Assembly (NCBI GenBank): GCA_019633425.1 | Contig: WSUB01000166.1 | Span: 22,059 to 86,058 of the forward strand | Direction of reading: 5' to 3' | DNA: 64,000 nt | Origin: Tulasnella sp. 424 | Taxonomy: Eukaryota > Basidiomycota > Agaricomycetes > Cantharellales > Tulasnellaceae | Shown here: one piece after another, positions 1 through 9,564 of the stretch | How the letters are laid out: every line of letters begins with the position of its first letter | How positions within the stretch are numbered: the first letter of the stretch is position 1 | Program-made: the position numbers and the translations under genes | Notes under the pieces: model-generated | What the model saw: the letters and a program-made list of their open reading frames with translations, nothing else | Told to the model about the DNA's origin: nothing | Database searches by the model: none

Positions 1-1332
1 TTGGTGAGAGCTTAAGTTGGGAGGTTGGTGCTCTGCGTGCGTTCGGGACCTGTTGCTAACAGATAGGATGCCTCCCTTCTCGACGCCTCGGCGTTGGCTT
101 TAGGAGAACTCCATCCTGACAAAGGATTCATTCGAAGTCGACAGATAGCTCGCAGGTGCTATCAGACTCTCCAAACGACCTGATCCGCGATTCGAAGTTT
201 ATGGACTCTATTTATATCGCACGCTACTACTCCCTCCTCTTTTTCTTTTCCTTTGTTATTCATCGAAACCTGTAGCGTTAGTCGTCGTTGTGCTCTTGGT
301 GCATTATTATATATGTTGTCCGAGTGCATGTCAGCCGTCGTATTTTCTGGTGGCGTGAGGAGCTTTGTTCGAAGCTGATTGTGTCCGGTACTCGGATGTC
401 CAACCGCAAGTGTTGCTATACCCCTCGAACGACAGCTCGAGGAACTGTACACCCAACTCAATTCGCCTTTGATTACGATTTAAACGTAGGGCCCGGACAT
501 CCGGTTTTGCAACGGGATGATCACTCATAGTACGAGGCTAGTGGAACGAACACTTTTCCCTGCCCAGCTCTGAACGAAATGCCTTGAATACAGAACTAAC
601 TATGGCAAGTAATGTACTGCGTACCGTACAAGAATGCTTGTTTATGACTCACCACCTGACAACACAGGCTTCCAGCTTCGGATACTCAGCGCCAAAGCCG
701 CGGTGATTATCGCCATTCGTGGCCGAAATCACACAAAGCCCTCATGAAACCGTGTAGAAGTCTCCCTCTCCCACACTGGAAGGGAGATTACAGGTAAAAT
801 TTGTACACAGCATTCAAGTGGACCTCGGCAACCTGAGACCGACAATCGGAATGCGGTCCTGTACACATCCGCTCCACTGGCTTTTAAGGTCCTTTCCGCC
901 CACTTCGTTTGGAGGGATCATCGACCAAGACTACCTCCCAAGACGCAGGGACTTTCCGCTTCTCGACCATTTAGTATGATCTCCCTCGACCTCGGCCGAA
1001 CTTTGTCGAACCTCGACGAAAATAACTTCTCACTGGACGTCAAGCCGGCGAAGAAGCAATACTTGAAGACCCCTAAGATCTTTAAGGGGCTCACACTTAA
1101 AGTAGTCTTTGATGGCGCTAAGTCCAAGACGGAGAAGGGGAGTCGGGCCAAGAAGCCCATCATTTCGGCACCGGTGGTGCGTAAATTGGTATAATTCCGA
1201 TGGTTCAAAGTCACTGAAGTCAATCGTTTGCATAGCCGAGCCAAGAAACCTTGGATAAGGGACTTGTAGTATGCCCATCTCAAGCCTTTTATAAGACCCG
1301 AATGGAAACTCACATCCTCCGTTTAAATCTAG
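1..1332. other. Left edge, no firmly supported gene; possible upstream exon
   Basis: No recognised protein, RNA or repeat was found here. One open frame on the + strand (976-1194, 72 codons, lysine-rich) could supply an upstream exon for the next gene: just before its stop there is a weak donor (gtataa, about 1189), and joining it to the acceptor at 1332 keeps frame. The donor is poor and I recognise no homology, so this is a guess. The longer minus-strand frames here look like chance. Confidence 0.3.
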
Positions 1333-2772
1333 CAATCCGCTACGGCCCTCCGCTCCAAAGTCGCAGCGAAATACGCTAATCCAGATTCATTTCCACCAAC
1401 TCCACCTGCATCACCTATATCCCTCCAAGTTTCCACCTCATCCTCGGCTGCATCGAGCCCGCTTTCCGTGGCGTCCACAATCTCCGGTTCATCAACAATT
1501 ACTGCTTGCGAAAAACCGGAAGATGACCCTAATGACGACGACTATTCGGACATCCTTCCTTCCCCAGACGAGGACGACAAGGTCAAAATATCTCGTCTTA
1601 CACGGCAGAACGGAGACCTGTCTTGCAGACTCGACGTCGCGCTCTCCGAGATCGTTCAACTCAAGATGAAACTGAACCGACTTTCGAGTCGACCATCCTC
1701 ATTGGAGGTGACCGAGTCTACTACCATTGAGCTCACAGTACAGACCGAACCATCGACCCCGAAGTCCGTCAAGTTCGCCGACCCTCTCGTAGAGCATAGG
1801 CCTGCCGCGGTCGAGGCTATCCCGGAAGCGGTCGAGGCCCTTTGCCTCGCACACGCACAGATCAGCGACTTGGAAGCTGAGAAGCAAGCTGCAGAGGAAG
1901 AAATGGCGACCCTCGAGATCGAGCTTCATATCGTCGAAACCCGGTTGCACGAGTGGGAGAAAGGAGTAACCGCCAGACTCAAGACTCTGGAAGAGGACCT
2001 TGACGACCAGAAGAGCGAGATCACTTACCTTCATAACAAGCTCCGTGAGGCTCGTGGGCAATCTCCACTTTCGACAGATCCTTTGGGCCGAAGCCATCTT
2101 CTAGTGGAAGAGGACATTACGACGATCCCCGGCGGAAAGGACGACGATGCTGATGCAGAAGACGTGTTCCAGGACTGCGACTCGGACTGGGACGCATCCA
2201 GTGTCAATTCTGGCGAAACCATCCGTTGCAGCAAAATGTCCCCTAATGACTGGCCTTCGCTTCTCGATGAGCAGTTCCCTACACCTCCGCCCCTGACTGG
2301 ATGCTTGGAAAAGGCAAAGAACATCATTAAAACTGCTCGCGGTCGGAAGCCTGTTCCTGTCGTTGATGAGAAAGCCGGTGGCCCAGCCTCAGTTGAAGCC
2401 TCGTCGGAACAACCTAAGTCGTCCTCCGCTAACCCAAGTCCCCAGCCCAGCCTCTCGAGCACCAACAGCGAGGCTGTACAGGAAGCAAGTTCAGAGGGCC
2501 AAATTGTTGGTCTGTCCTTGCAGCTGCCCCTAACAATGGAAGTCGAATCATTCCGCCTGCCGGAAGTCTCCAAGCCCTCAACCAAAATGGCCAGCAAGTT
2601 GGAAAGCATTCCTGAGATCGTGATCCACCCTCCCATTCCTCTACTAGACTCGAGCACGATACCATTGCCTACAGCCCCCGCAGACGGCCCAGCAGACGCC
2701 AGTGCGGAAATTACTGTTGGACGCCGGATCAGCATAACAACTGCTCGGGCTTCTTTGGTCCCTTCATCATGA
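1333..2772 (+). CDS. Acidic coiled-coil protein of unknown function (5' end unresolved)
   Basis: I do not recognise this gene. The open frame runs from a splice acceptor (ctag at 1329-1332) to a TGA ending at 2772, about 479 codons. No ATG lies in a position to start it: the frame goes back through GTG at 1468, which cannot be a eukaryotic start, and stays open to 1333. At least one upstream exon is therefore missing. The N-terminal part is rich in Pro/Ser, followed by a strongly acidic stretch (Asp-rich, about 1519-1580). A long heptad-like region with many Glu/Leu/Lys (about 1800-2065) predicts a coiled coil. The C-terminal half is Ser/Pro/Thr-rich and probably disordered. A scaffold or cytoskeletal role is possible, but this is inference from composition only. 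Confidence 0.55.
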   Translation, partial: QSATALRSKVAAKYANPDSFPPTPPASPISLQVSTSSSAASSPLSVASTISGSSTITACEKPEDDPNDDDYSDILPSPDEDDKVKISRLTRQNGDLSCRLDVALSEIVQLKMKLNRLSSRPSSLEVTESTTIELTVQTEPSTPKSVKFADPLVEHRPAAVEAIPEAVEALCLAHAQISDLEAEKQAAEEEMATLEIELHIVETRLHEWEKGVTARLKTLEEDLDDQKSEITYLHNKLREARGQSPLSTDPLGRSHLLVEEDITTIPGGKDDDADAEDVFQDCDSDWDASSVNSGETIRCSKMSPNDWPSLLDEQFPTPPPLTGCLEKAKNIIKTARGRKPVPVVDEKAGGPASVEASSEQPKSSSANPSPQPSLSSTNSEAVQEASSEGQIVGLSLQLPLTMEVESFRLPEVSKPSTKMASKLESIPEIVIHPPIPLLDSSTIPLPTAPADGPADASAEITVGRRISITTARASLVPSS

Positions 2773-3225
2773 TCCGGCTCTTAATTAACGGTTTGGACTA
2801 AGCTTATCAGCTCGGCTAATGTCTTTACTCTTATTTGATATTGTAATGACCTAATGTTCTAGATAATGATGACTCCTTCTAACCCCAACATTTTATTTCC
2901 GTCGTTTCTTGCCGAGCAGTGACGACTGCCCCGGGCCGAGCCGGGCCGACTTAAAATCCTTACCCGAAACGACCCACGGAATTAGACACTGCTCTGTGAG
3001 AACAAAGTATCTTATCATGTCGTGTGAGACGTATTCTTTACCAACCAGATGCAAGAACACCTGACGGATGAAGACCCTGACCATCCCTTCTTTGGAGTCA
3101 AACATCGTGCTACTCTTTCGCTATCGCTTTCGGCCGACGAAGAGACCTTTTCTTTACATCAGACGGCGTTTTAGAGCCGCGGCAAGGAGTGACCTGGAGT
3201 CCCGTCCCCAAATCCTGCCGAGCGT
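2773..3225. other. Intergenic, nothing recognised
   Basis: This is the 3' flank of the coiled-coil gene and the left border of the tandem duplication. I see no coding frame with homology, no RNA gene and no repeat. Confidence 0.5.
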
Positions 3226-3351
3226 CGGGTAAAAGTTCCTCCACATTTCATCTCATGACTCCTCGTGAAGATACAAAAATGCAGCGTATGCTTGATAGTG
3301 GATGACCCATCCCTCGTCTTGAGCCTCTTGGCTTTCCCATTTCTCCCAAAA

Positions 3352-5812
3352 ATGTCCTCCGGAAACGCCTTGACCGGCGTCGATGCCCTCCCTCCAGTCA
3401 TTACCCCCGCCCGACAAGAGTCTCTTGATACGACGACTCACGTCGATGATCAGCCAACTTGTGTGACAGCTGCAGCATCTACCGTCCACTTTGATCCGAG
3501 GGATGCCGAGGCAGGTCCTGAGCAGGTACCCGAGCCCCAACCGACAGCAGTGGATATAGAACATGTGGCCGTGAGCGATGATCCTCGACAATGGTCTTCC
3601 CGTCGGAAGGTGAGCACATTAGGCTAGTACGCTTGGGTAACTGGTGGCTGATACATTCGATGCGTCCCTCAGGCGGTCAACCTTGCCATTATCTCCATTA
3701 CTGCAATTGGTAAGTATCAACCTTTGGATGTTTGAGGGCCCGATACCATCGCTTTGCTCTTGGCAGCCCCAGCGCTTGGTGTCAACATTTATAATCGTAA
3801 GCCTTCACTCTATTACTACACGTAGTCGATTGAAGTGTTCACCAACGAGCTTCAGCTGCATTCAATCAAATCAAACAACAACTCCGCGCAACGAATCAAG
3901 AAATTGCTTTGAGCCTGTCGGTATTTATCTTCGTGCAAGGTAGTGCACCGTTATTATGGAGTGCTATTAGTGAGATCTTTGGTCGGAAGGCAAGCACAGG
4001 GTGACAATACCTCTACCCTCTGTAAAGTCTCATGCGCTAGTGGGGTTGGTGTTAGTGGGTCTACGTGTTAGCTCTGGCGGTGAGTCTCTCAACATTCCTG
4101 TAGTCGTTTCGAATCTGATCATGTAGAGATAGATCTACGCCGTAGGATGCGTTGCAGCGGCTCTGGCACACTCGATGGCGGTCTTGATAGCAATGAGGAC
4201 TATTCAGGCTTTCGGTGCTTCCGTCGCATTTACTCTAGGGTCGGGGACAATAGCGGTACGTGATGACTATTATATCAACGTTTCGGTGCTATATTAAGGC
4301 CACCCTAAATAGGACATGTATGATACGCATGAGCGCGGTGCACGCGTCGGCATGTTTTATGCCGTGGTACGCGTGCTTCGTTTCTTTGCGTTGCGTTGCA
4401 CTCGTTGATACCCCTTTAGCCTCTGCTCGGGCCATCTATTGGGCCAATGTTAGGTGGCATCGTCGTTCAAGTCTGGAGCTGGCGCGCCACGTTCTGGCTC
4501 ATGGTCATCCTCGCCGGGCTCTCTATGGCCATGTTCCTGTTCTTCAAAGAAACCTTCAGAAAGGAACGAAGTCTCGCATACCAGTCCGCCAAAAAACGCG
4601 CCGTATCCCGCAACCAATCCCGCTTACAGTCCGCCCAGCTCTCAAGAGTGCCCTCACGTGATGAGAAGACGCCAAGAACCGTGATGACGGGTGAACCCCA
4701 CGTTTCCCATTTACAAGACCTCGAAAAGGGCGCTCCGGTTTCACAAGAAGAAGCGACCCAAGTCAAACCAACGTTCGCCGATATTAACCCAGTCGGCCCC
4801 GCTTGGAAGGTATTGAAGCAAAAATCCAATATTGTCGTCCTTCTGGCGTCAGGTGTGTTCCGTTAGAATTCCTTCAAGCCGGCGACGAACTGACAGTGGA
4901 CTTGCCTAGGCTCCTTCTTCGGCTATTCGTACGGTATATGCTACACCTGCGCAAGGACGTTCGCTGCTCCGCCTTACTCTTATAACGCTTTGAAAGTTGG
5001 ATCTGTTTTATTATCCTTCGGCCTCGGTACGCTTTCTTCTTACAGGATCAATTGGACTCGGGCTGTCACTAATTTTCCGTTCTTTGGTAGGGAACGTGGC
5101 GGGCTCCATCCTTGGCGGCAAATGGTCTGACCGAATCCTCTCCCGATTGAAGGCAGCTAACGGAGGTGTGAGCAAACCCGAGGTGAAAACGAGCCGGCTA
5201 CTATTCTCTAAAAGATATCTAACTTCTCATTTTCATCCAGTTCCGACTTCAAAGTACTATCCCTGCAATGGTAATTCTACCTCTCGCTACTCTAGCCTAC
5301 GGTTGGACATGCCATTTCCACGTTCACGTTGCGGCTCCCGTCGTTTTTCTGTTCGTGGCTGGATTTTGCTTGTTATGGGCGTACTCGAGCACGCTTGCCT
5401 ACGTCGTAAGTTACAGTTGCAACGCTTACTTTGTCGAAGGTAGGAGAAATCTGATGCGTATTCCTTCCTGAATCTCAGGTCGACTCGAACCCTGGCCGAG
5501 CCAGCAGTGCTACTGCCATGAATTCCACTTTCCGGGGCCTAGCTGGATTGGTTGTAGCAGAAGTGAGCGGCCCAATCCAGGTTTGTAGATTCACACCTAC
5601 TTGCTTGCACTTGATTGGCTAATCGTCTTTGATAGGACTCCATCGGAGATGGCGGACTGTATTCAATATGGTGCGGTATCCTCTACGCGGTCGCTGCCAC
5701 TCTGTTCCTTCTTTCCAAAAAGGGCGCTGCTTGGCGCGACAACGAGGAGCAACTTAGACTGAAGAAGCAGCTCAAAAAGCTCGAGAAATCGCAACTTTTC
5801 GATTCAAAGTAA
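3352..5812 (+). CDS. MFS transporter, DHA1-like, copy A
   Basis: Multi-exon major facilitator protein, probably 12 TM helices and about 500 residues, of the drug:proton antiporter type. It would export small molecules across the plasma membrane; the substrate is unknown. The ATG at 3352 begins MSSGNALTG. The first exon is a hydrophilic N-terminus ending DPRQWSSRRK (about 3608), followed by short exons encoding AVNLAIISITAI and PALGVNIYN. Later landmarks are QGSAPLLWSAISEIFGRK (motif A-like region, ~3940-3990), the conserved loop with YDTHERG (~4320), and PLLGPSIGPMLGG then WRATFW (~4415-4500). A long charged central cytoplasmic loop (KETFRKERSLAYQ..., ~4550-4810) separates the two halves. The C-terminal half ends with a cytosolic Lys/Glu tail and TAA at 5810-5812. 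All introns inferred have GT-AG ends and no frameshift was seen, so the copy looks functional. Neighbour: near-identical copy B. Confidence 0.85.
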
Positions 5813-6127
5813 TCGACTGGTTCAAAATTGGCTACTTTGGGCCGACGCTAGAAGCGCATTCAAGTTTCATTTCTAGACTTCAGACTTGTCCGATTTTGTT
5901 GATACGTCACGATAACGTTACTGTACATCTCCCGTATAATCTTGTAGATATTCATCTATTTTGAGTGCTCTGAGTAGGGGGTTGAAAGATGCAGTGCATA
6001 CACCAAGGTTGTCATGTTAAGTAGTACAAACTTCAAACAGTTAAAAGGTAGCTAAGCTATAAGTGGATCCGACGGTCCCATTCGTCACTGGGAATATGAG
6101 AAGAAAGATTCCTCAAAGGCCGTAAAT
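5813..6127. other. 3' flank of transporter copy A
   Basis: Noncoding sequence that aligns with the 3' flank of copy B (9018-9328), including a shared cccgtataatcttgtagata element. It is the convergent terminator region between the transporter and the trehalase stub. No separate gene is seen. Confidence 0.6.
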
Positions 6128-6366
6128 TTACTTCCTCCTCACAGGATCGGTCTGCTGCCTCGTCACTTCGACAAAATACCTTCCGTCCCTTCCCTTCACC
6201 CTCTTGCCAACGTACGTCGTCTCTTCACCCTTGTTCCATTCGATACCCTATCTTTTCTTGCCCGCCTGCTGGACGCTAATGGCAGGATACTTGGGCGTTT
6301 CCAAACTCTCTCCGAAATTCGCAGCGACCCACAAAGCCACTCCGTTCATCCACCCGAATCCAGCTT
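6128..6366 (-). pseudogene. Truncated 3' end of GH37 trehalase (duplication stub)
   Basis: On the minus strand this segment encodes the last ~79 residues of the trehalase at 9329-12155. Landmarks shared are GFGW, GVALWVAANFGE, YPAISVQQ, NKGEETTYVGKRVKG and a terminal DPVRRK followed by TAA (stop at 6128-6130). It stops abruptly at 6366, where the homology to the intact gene ends (equivalent to 9564) and unit B begins. No promoter, start or catalytic region is present, so it cannot make enzyme. It marks the right edge of the duplicated unit. Confidence 0.9.
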
Positions 6367-9300
6367 CGGGTAAAGTTCCTCCACTTTTCATCTCATGACT
6401 CCTCGTAAAGGCTCGGCTCGTTCCCACCGTTTCTTCGTCTTAAATTCGGGCGGAGCTCGGAGATAAGACTGGTTAGAGCCTACGAAAATGCAGCGTCTGC
6501 TTGATAGTGGATAACTCATGCCTCGTGTTGAGCTCTCCGGAAACGCCTTGACCGGCGTGGATGCCCTCCCTCAAGTCATTACCCCCGCTCGACAAGAGTC
6601 TTTTGATACGACGAATCACGATGGTGATCAGCCAACTTCTGTGACAGCTGCGGCATTTACCGTCCACTTTGATCCGAAGGATGCCGAAGCAGGTTCCGAG
6701 CAGGTACCCGAGCCCCAACCGACAGCAGTGGATATAGAACATGTGGCTGTGAACGACGATCCTAGACAATGGTCTTCTCGTCGGAAGGTCAGCGCACTCG
6801 GCGAGTACGTTTCGGTAACTAGTGGCTGATGATATCGCGATCGATGCGTCCCTCAGGCGGTCAACCTTGCCATTATCTCCATTACTGCAATTGGTAAGTA
6901 TCGACCTTCGGATGTTTAAGAGCCCGATACCATCACTTTTTTCTTGGCAGCCCCAGTGCTTGGTGTCAACATTTATATTCGTAGGCCTTCACTCTATTGC
7001 TACGCAGAGTCGATGGAAGTGCTCACCAGCGAGTTTCAGCCGCATTCAACCAAATCAAACAACAACTTCACGCATCGAATCAAGAAATTGCTTTAAGCCT
7101 GTCGGTATTCGTTTTTGTGCAAGGTACCGGACCTTTAATATGGAGTGCTATAAGTGAGATCTTTGGTCGGAAGGTAAGCACAGGGTGACAATACCTCTAC
7201 CCTCTGTAAAGTCTCACGCGCTAGTGGGCTTGGTGTTAGTGGGTTTACGTGTTAGCTCTGGCGGTGAGTCTCACAACATTGCCGTAGTCGTTCCAAATCT
7301 GATCATGTAGAGATAGATCTACGCCGCAGGATCCGTTGCAGCGGCTCTGGCACGCTCGATGGCGGTCTTGATATCAATGAGGATTGTTCAGGCTTTCGGC
7401 GCTTCCGTCGCTTTTACCTTAGGGTCTGGGACAATAGCGGTACGTGACGCCTATTATATCAACGTTTAGGCGATATATCGAGGCCACCCTAAATAGGACA
7501 TGTATGATACGCATGAGCGCGGTGCACGCGTTGGCTTGTTTTACGCCGTGGTACGCCTGCTGCGTTCCTTGAGTTGCGTTACACTCACTGATTCCCCGTT
7601 AGCCCCTGCTCGGACCATCTATTGGGCCAATGTTAGGTGGCATTGTCGTTCAAGTCTGGAGCTGGCGCGCCACGTTTTGGCTCATGGTCATCCTTGCCGG
7701 TCTCTCTATGGCCATGTTCCTGTTCTTCAAAGAAACGTTCAGAAAGGAACGGAGTCTTGCATATCAGTCCGCCAAAAAACGTGCCTTATCCCGTAGCCAA
7801 TCCCGCTTGCAGTCAGCTCAGCTCTCAGGAGTGCACTCACGTGATGAAAAGACGCCAAGACCGGTTATGACTGGCGACCATCACGTCTCTCATCTACAAG
7901 ACCTCGAAAAGGGCACGCCAGTTCCACAAGAAGAAGTGAACCAAGTAAAAACGACGTTCGCTGACATTAACCCAGTCAGCCCAGCCTGGAAAGTATTGAA
8001 GCAAAAGTCCAATATCGTTGCCCTTCTGGCGTCAGGTGTGTTCTATCAGGATTCCACGTTTAAGCGCCGAAGTACTGAACAGTGGACTGGTCCAGGATCC
8101 TTCTTCGGCTATTCGTACGGGATATGTTACACCTGTGCAAGGACGTTCGCCGCACCACCTTACTCTTATAACGCTTTGAAAGTCGGATCCGTTCTATTAT
8201 CCTTCGGGCTCGGTATGCTCTGTTCAAGCAGGGACACTTCGACTCGTTCAAGTTGTCACTAATATTCTACTGTTTTGACAGGGAATGTGGCAGGTTCCAT
8301 TCTCGGCGGCAGATGGTCCGACCGAATCCTCTCCCGATTGAAGGCAGCTAACGGAGGTGTGAGTAGACCTGAGGTGAGAGCAAGTCGGCTACCACCCACT
8401 TAGGATTATTAACACCCCAATGCCCCCCCACCCCCAAGTTCCGACTTCAAAGCACTACCCACGCGATGGTCATCCTGCCTCTCGCTACTCTAGCCTACGG
8501 TTGGACGTGCCATTTCCACGTTCACGTTGCCGCTCCCGTCGTTTCCCTTTTCGTTGCCGGATTTTCCTTGTTTTGGGCGTATTCGAGTTCGCTTACTTAC
8601 GTCGTGAGTTACGATTGCTGGGCTTACTTTCGTCGAGGGTAGGTGGGAGGATCTGATGTGCGTCCCTTCCTTACTCTCAGGTCGACTCGAACCCTGGCCG
8701 AGCCAGCAGTGCTATTGCCATGAACTCCACATTCCGAGGCCTGATTGGATTGGTTGTAGCGGAAGTGAGCGGCCCAATCCAGGTTTGTAGATTCACACCT
8801 AGTACTTGCTTGCACTCAATTGGCTAATCGTCTTTGATAGGATTCCATCGGAGATGGCGGACTGTACTCGATATGGTGCGGAATCCTCTATGCGGTCGCT
8901 GCTGCCCTGTTCCTTCTTTCCAAAAAGGGCGCAGCCTGGCGCGACAACGAGGAGCAACTTAGACTGAAGAAGCAGGTCGAAAAGCTCGAGAAACCTCAAC
9001 TTTCCGATTCAAAATAATCTAGAAGCGCATTCAAGTTTCGTTCTAGACTTCAGACCTGTACGATTTGTTGATACATAACTGTACATCTCCCGTATAATCT
9101 TGTAGATATTCATCCATTTCTGAGTGCTCTGATTAGGGGGTTGAAAGATACAGTGCATACATCAAGGTTGTCATACTTTTACAAACTTCAAACAGTTAAA
9201 AGGTAGCTAAGCTATAAGTGGGTCCGACTGTCCCATTCGTCACTGGGAAGCTGAAAACGTAGAAAGAAGAAAGATTAAAGTTGCTTCCTCAAAAGGCCGT

Positions 9301-9564
9301 CCTCAAAATCCTTGTCGTAAAGATTCATTTACTTCCTCATAGGATCGGTCTGCTCCCTCGTCACTTCGACCAAATACCTCCCGTCCCTTCCCTTCACCCT
9401 CTTGCCAACATACGCCGTCTCTTCACCCTTGTTCCATCCAATGCCCCATCTCTTCTTGCTCGTCTGCTGGACGCTGATAGCAGGGCACTTGGGCGTCTCC
9501 AAAATCTCTCCGAAGTTCGCAGCGACCCACAAAACCACTCCGTTCGTCCATCCGAATCCAGCTT
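6367..9564 (+). repeat. Tandem duplication, unit B
   Basis: Second copy of the unit starting at 3226. It holds transporter copy B and runs into the 3' end of the intact trehalase gene; the shared sequence ends at about 9564 inside that gene. Differences from unit A include an extra ~70 bp at about 6410-6480 and a ~39-bp deletion at the transporter start. Confidence 0.9.
6518..9017 (+). CDS. MFS transporter, DHA1-like, copy B
   Basis: Paralogue of the 3352-5812 gene with the same exon plan and the same motifs: SEIFGRK (~7150), YDTHERG (~7505), PMLGGIVVQVWSWRATFW (~7625-7680), a long charged central loop and a C-terminal Lys/Glu tail ending at TAA 9015-9017. The likely start is ATG 6518 (MPRVELSGNALTG). 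This is a different start from copy A, because the segment holding copy A's ATG is missing here and an upstream ATG falls in frame. One donor differs (gtaggc instead of gtaagc after the NIYI exon, about 6980), and Asn becomes Ile at that junction. No stop or frameshift was found. Both copies probably encode proton-driven exporters; divergence in the first residues and the central loop could reflect subfunction or drift. Confidence 0.83.

Larger units (their letters stand above)
3226..6366 (+). repeat. Tandem duplication, unit A
   Basis: This unit of about 3.1 kb is repeated head-to-tail at 6367-9564. It starts near 3226 (cgggtaaaagttcctcc) and matches the start of unit B at 6367 (cgggtaaagttcctcc). 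It contains transporter copy A, its 3' flank and the last ~240 bp of a trehalase gene in reverse orientation. Introns, exons and flanks all align between units with scattered substitutions and small indels, so the copies are diverged but not ancient. Confidence 0.9.

Noticed and set aside
2031..2735. 234-codon frame antisense to the coiled-coil gene
   Set aside because: Antisense shadow of a GC-rich coding frame, with no recognised domain and Ser/Gly-rich shadow composition.
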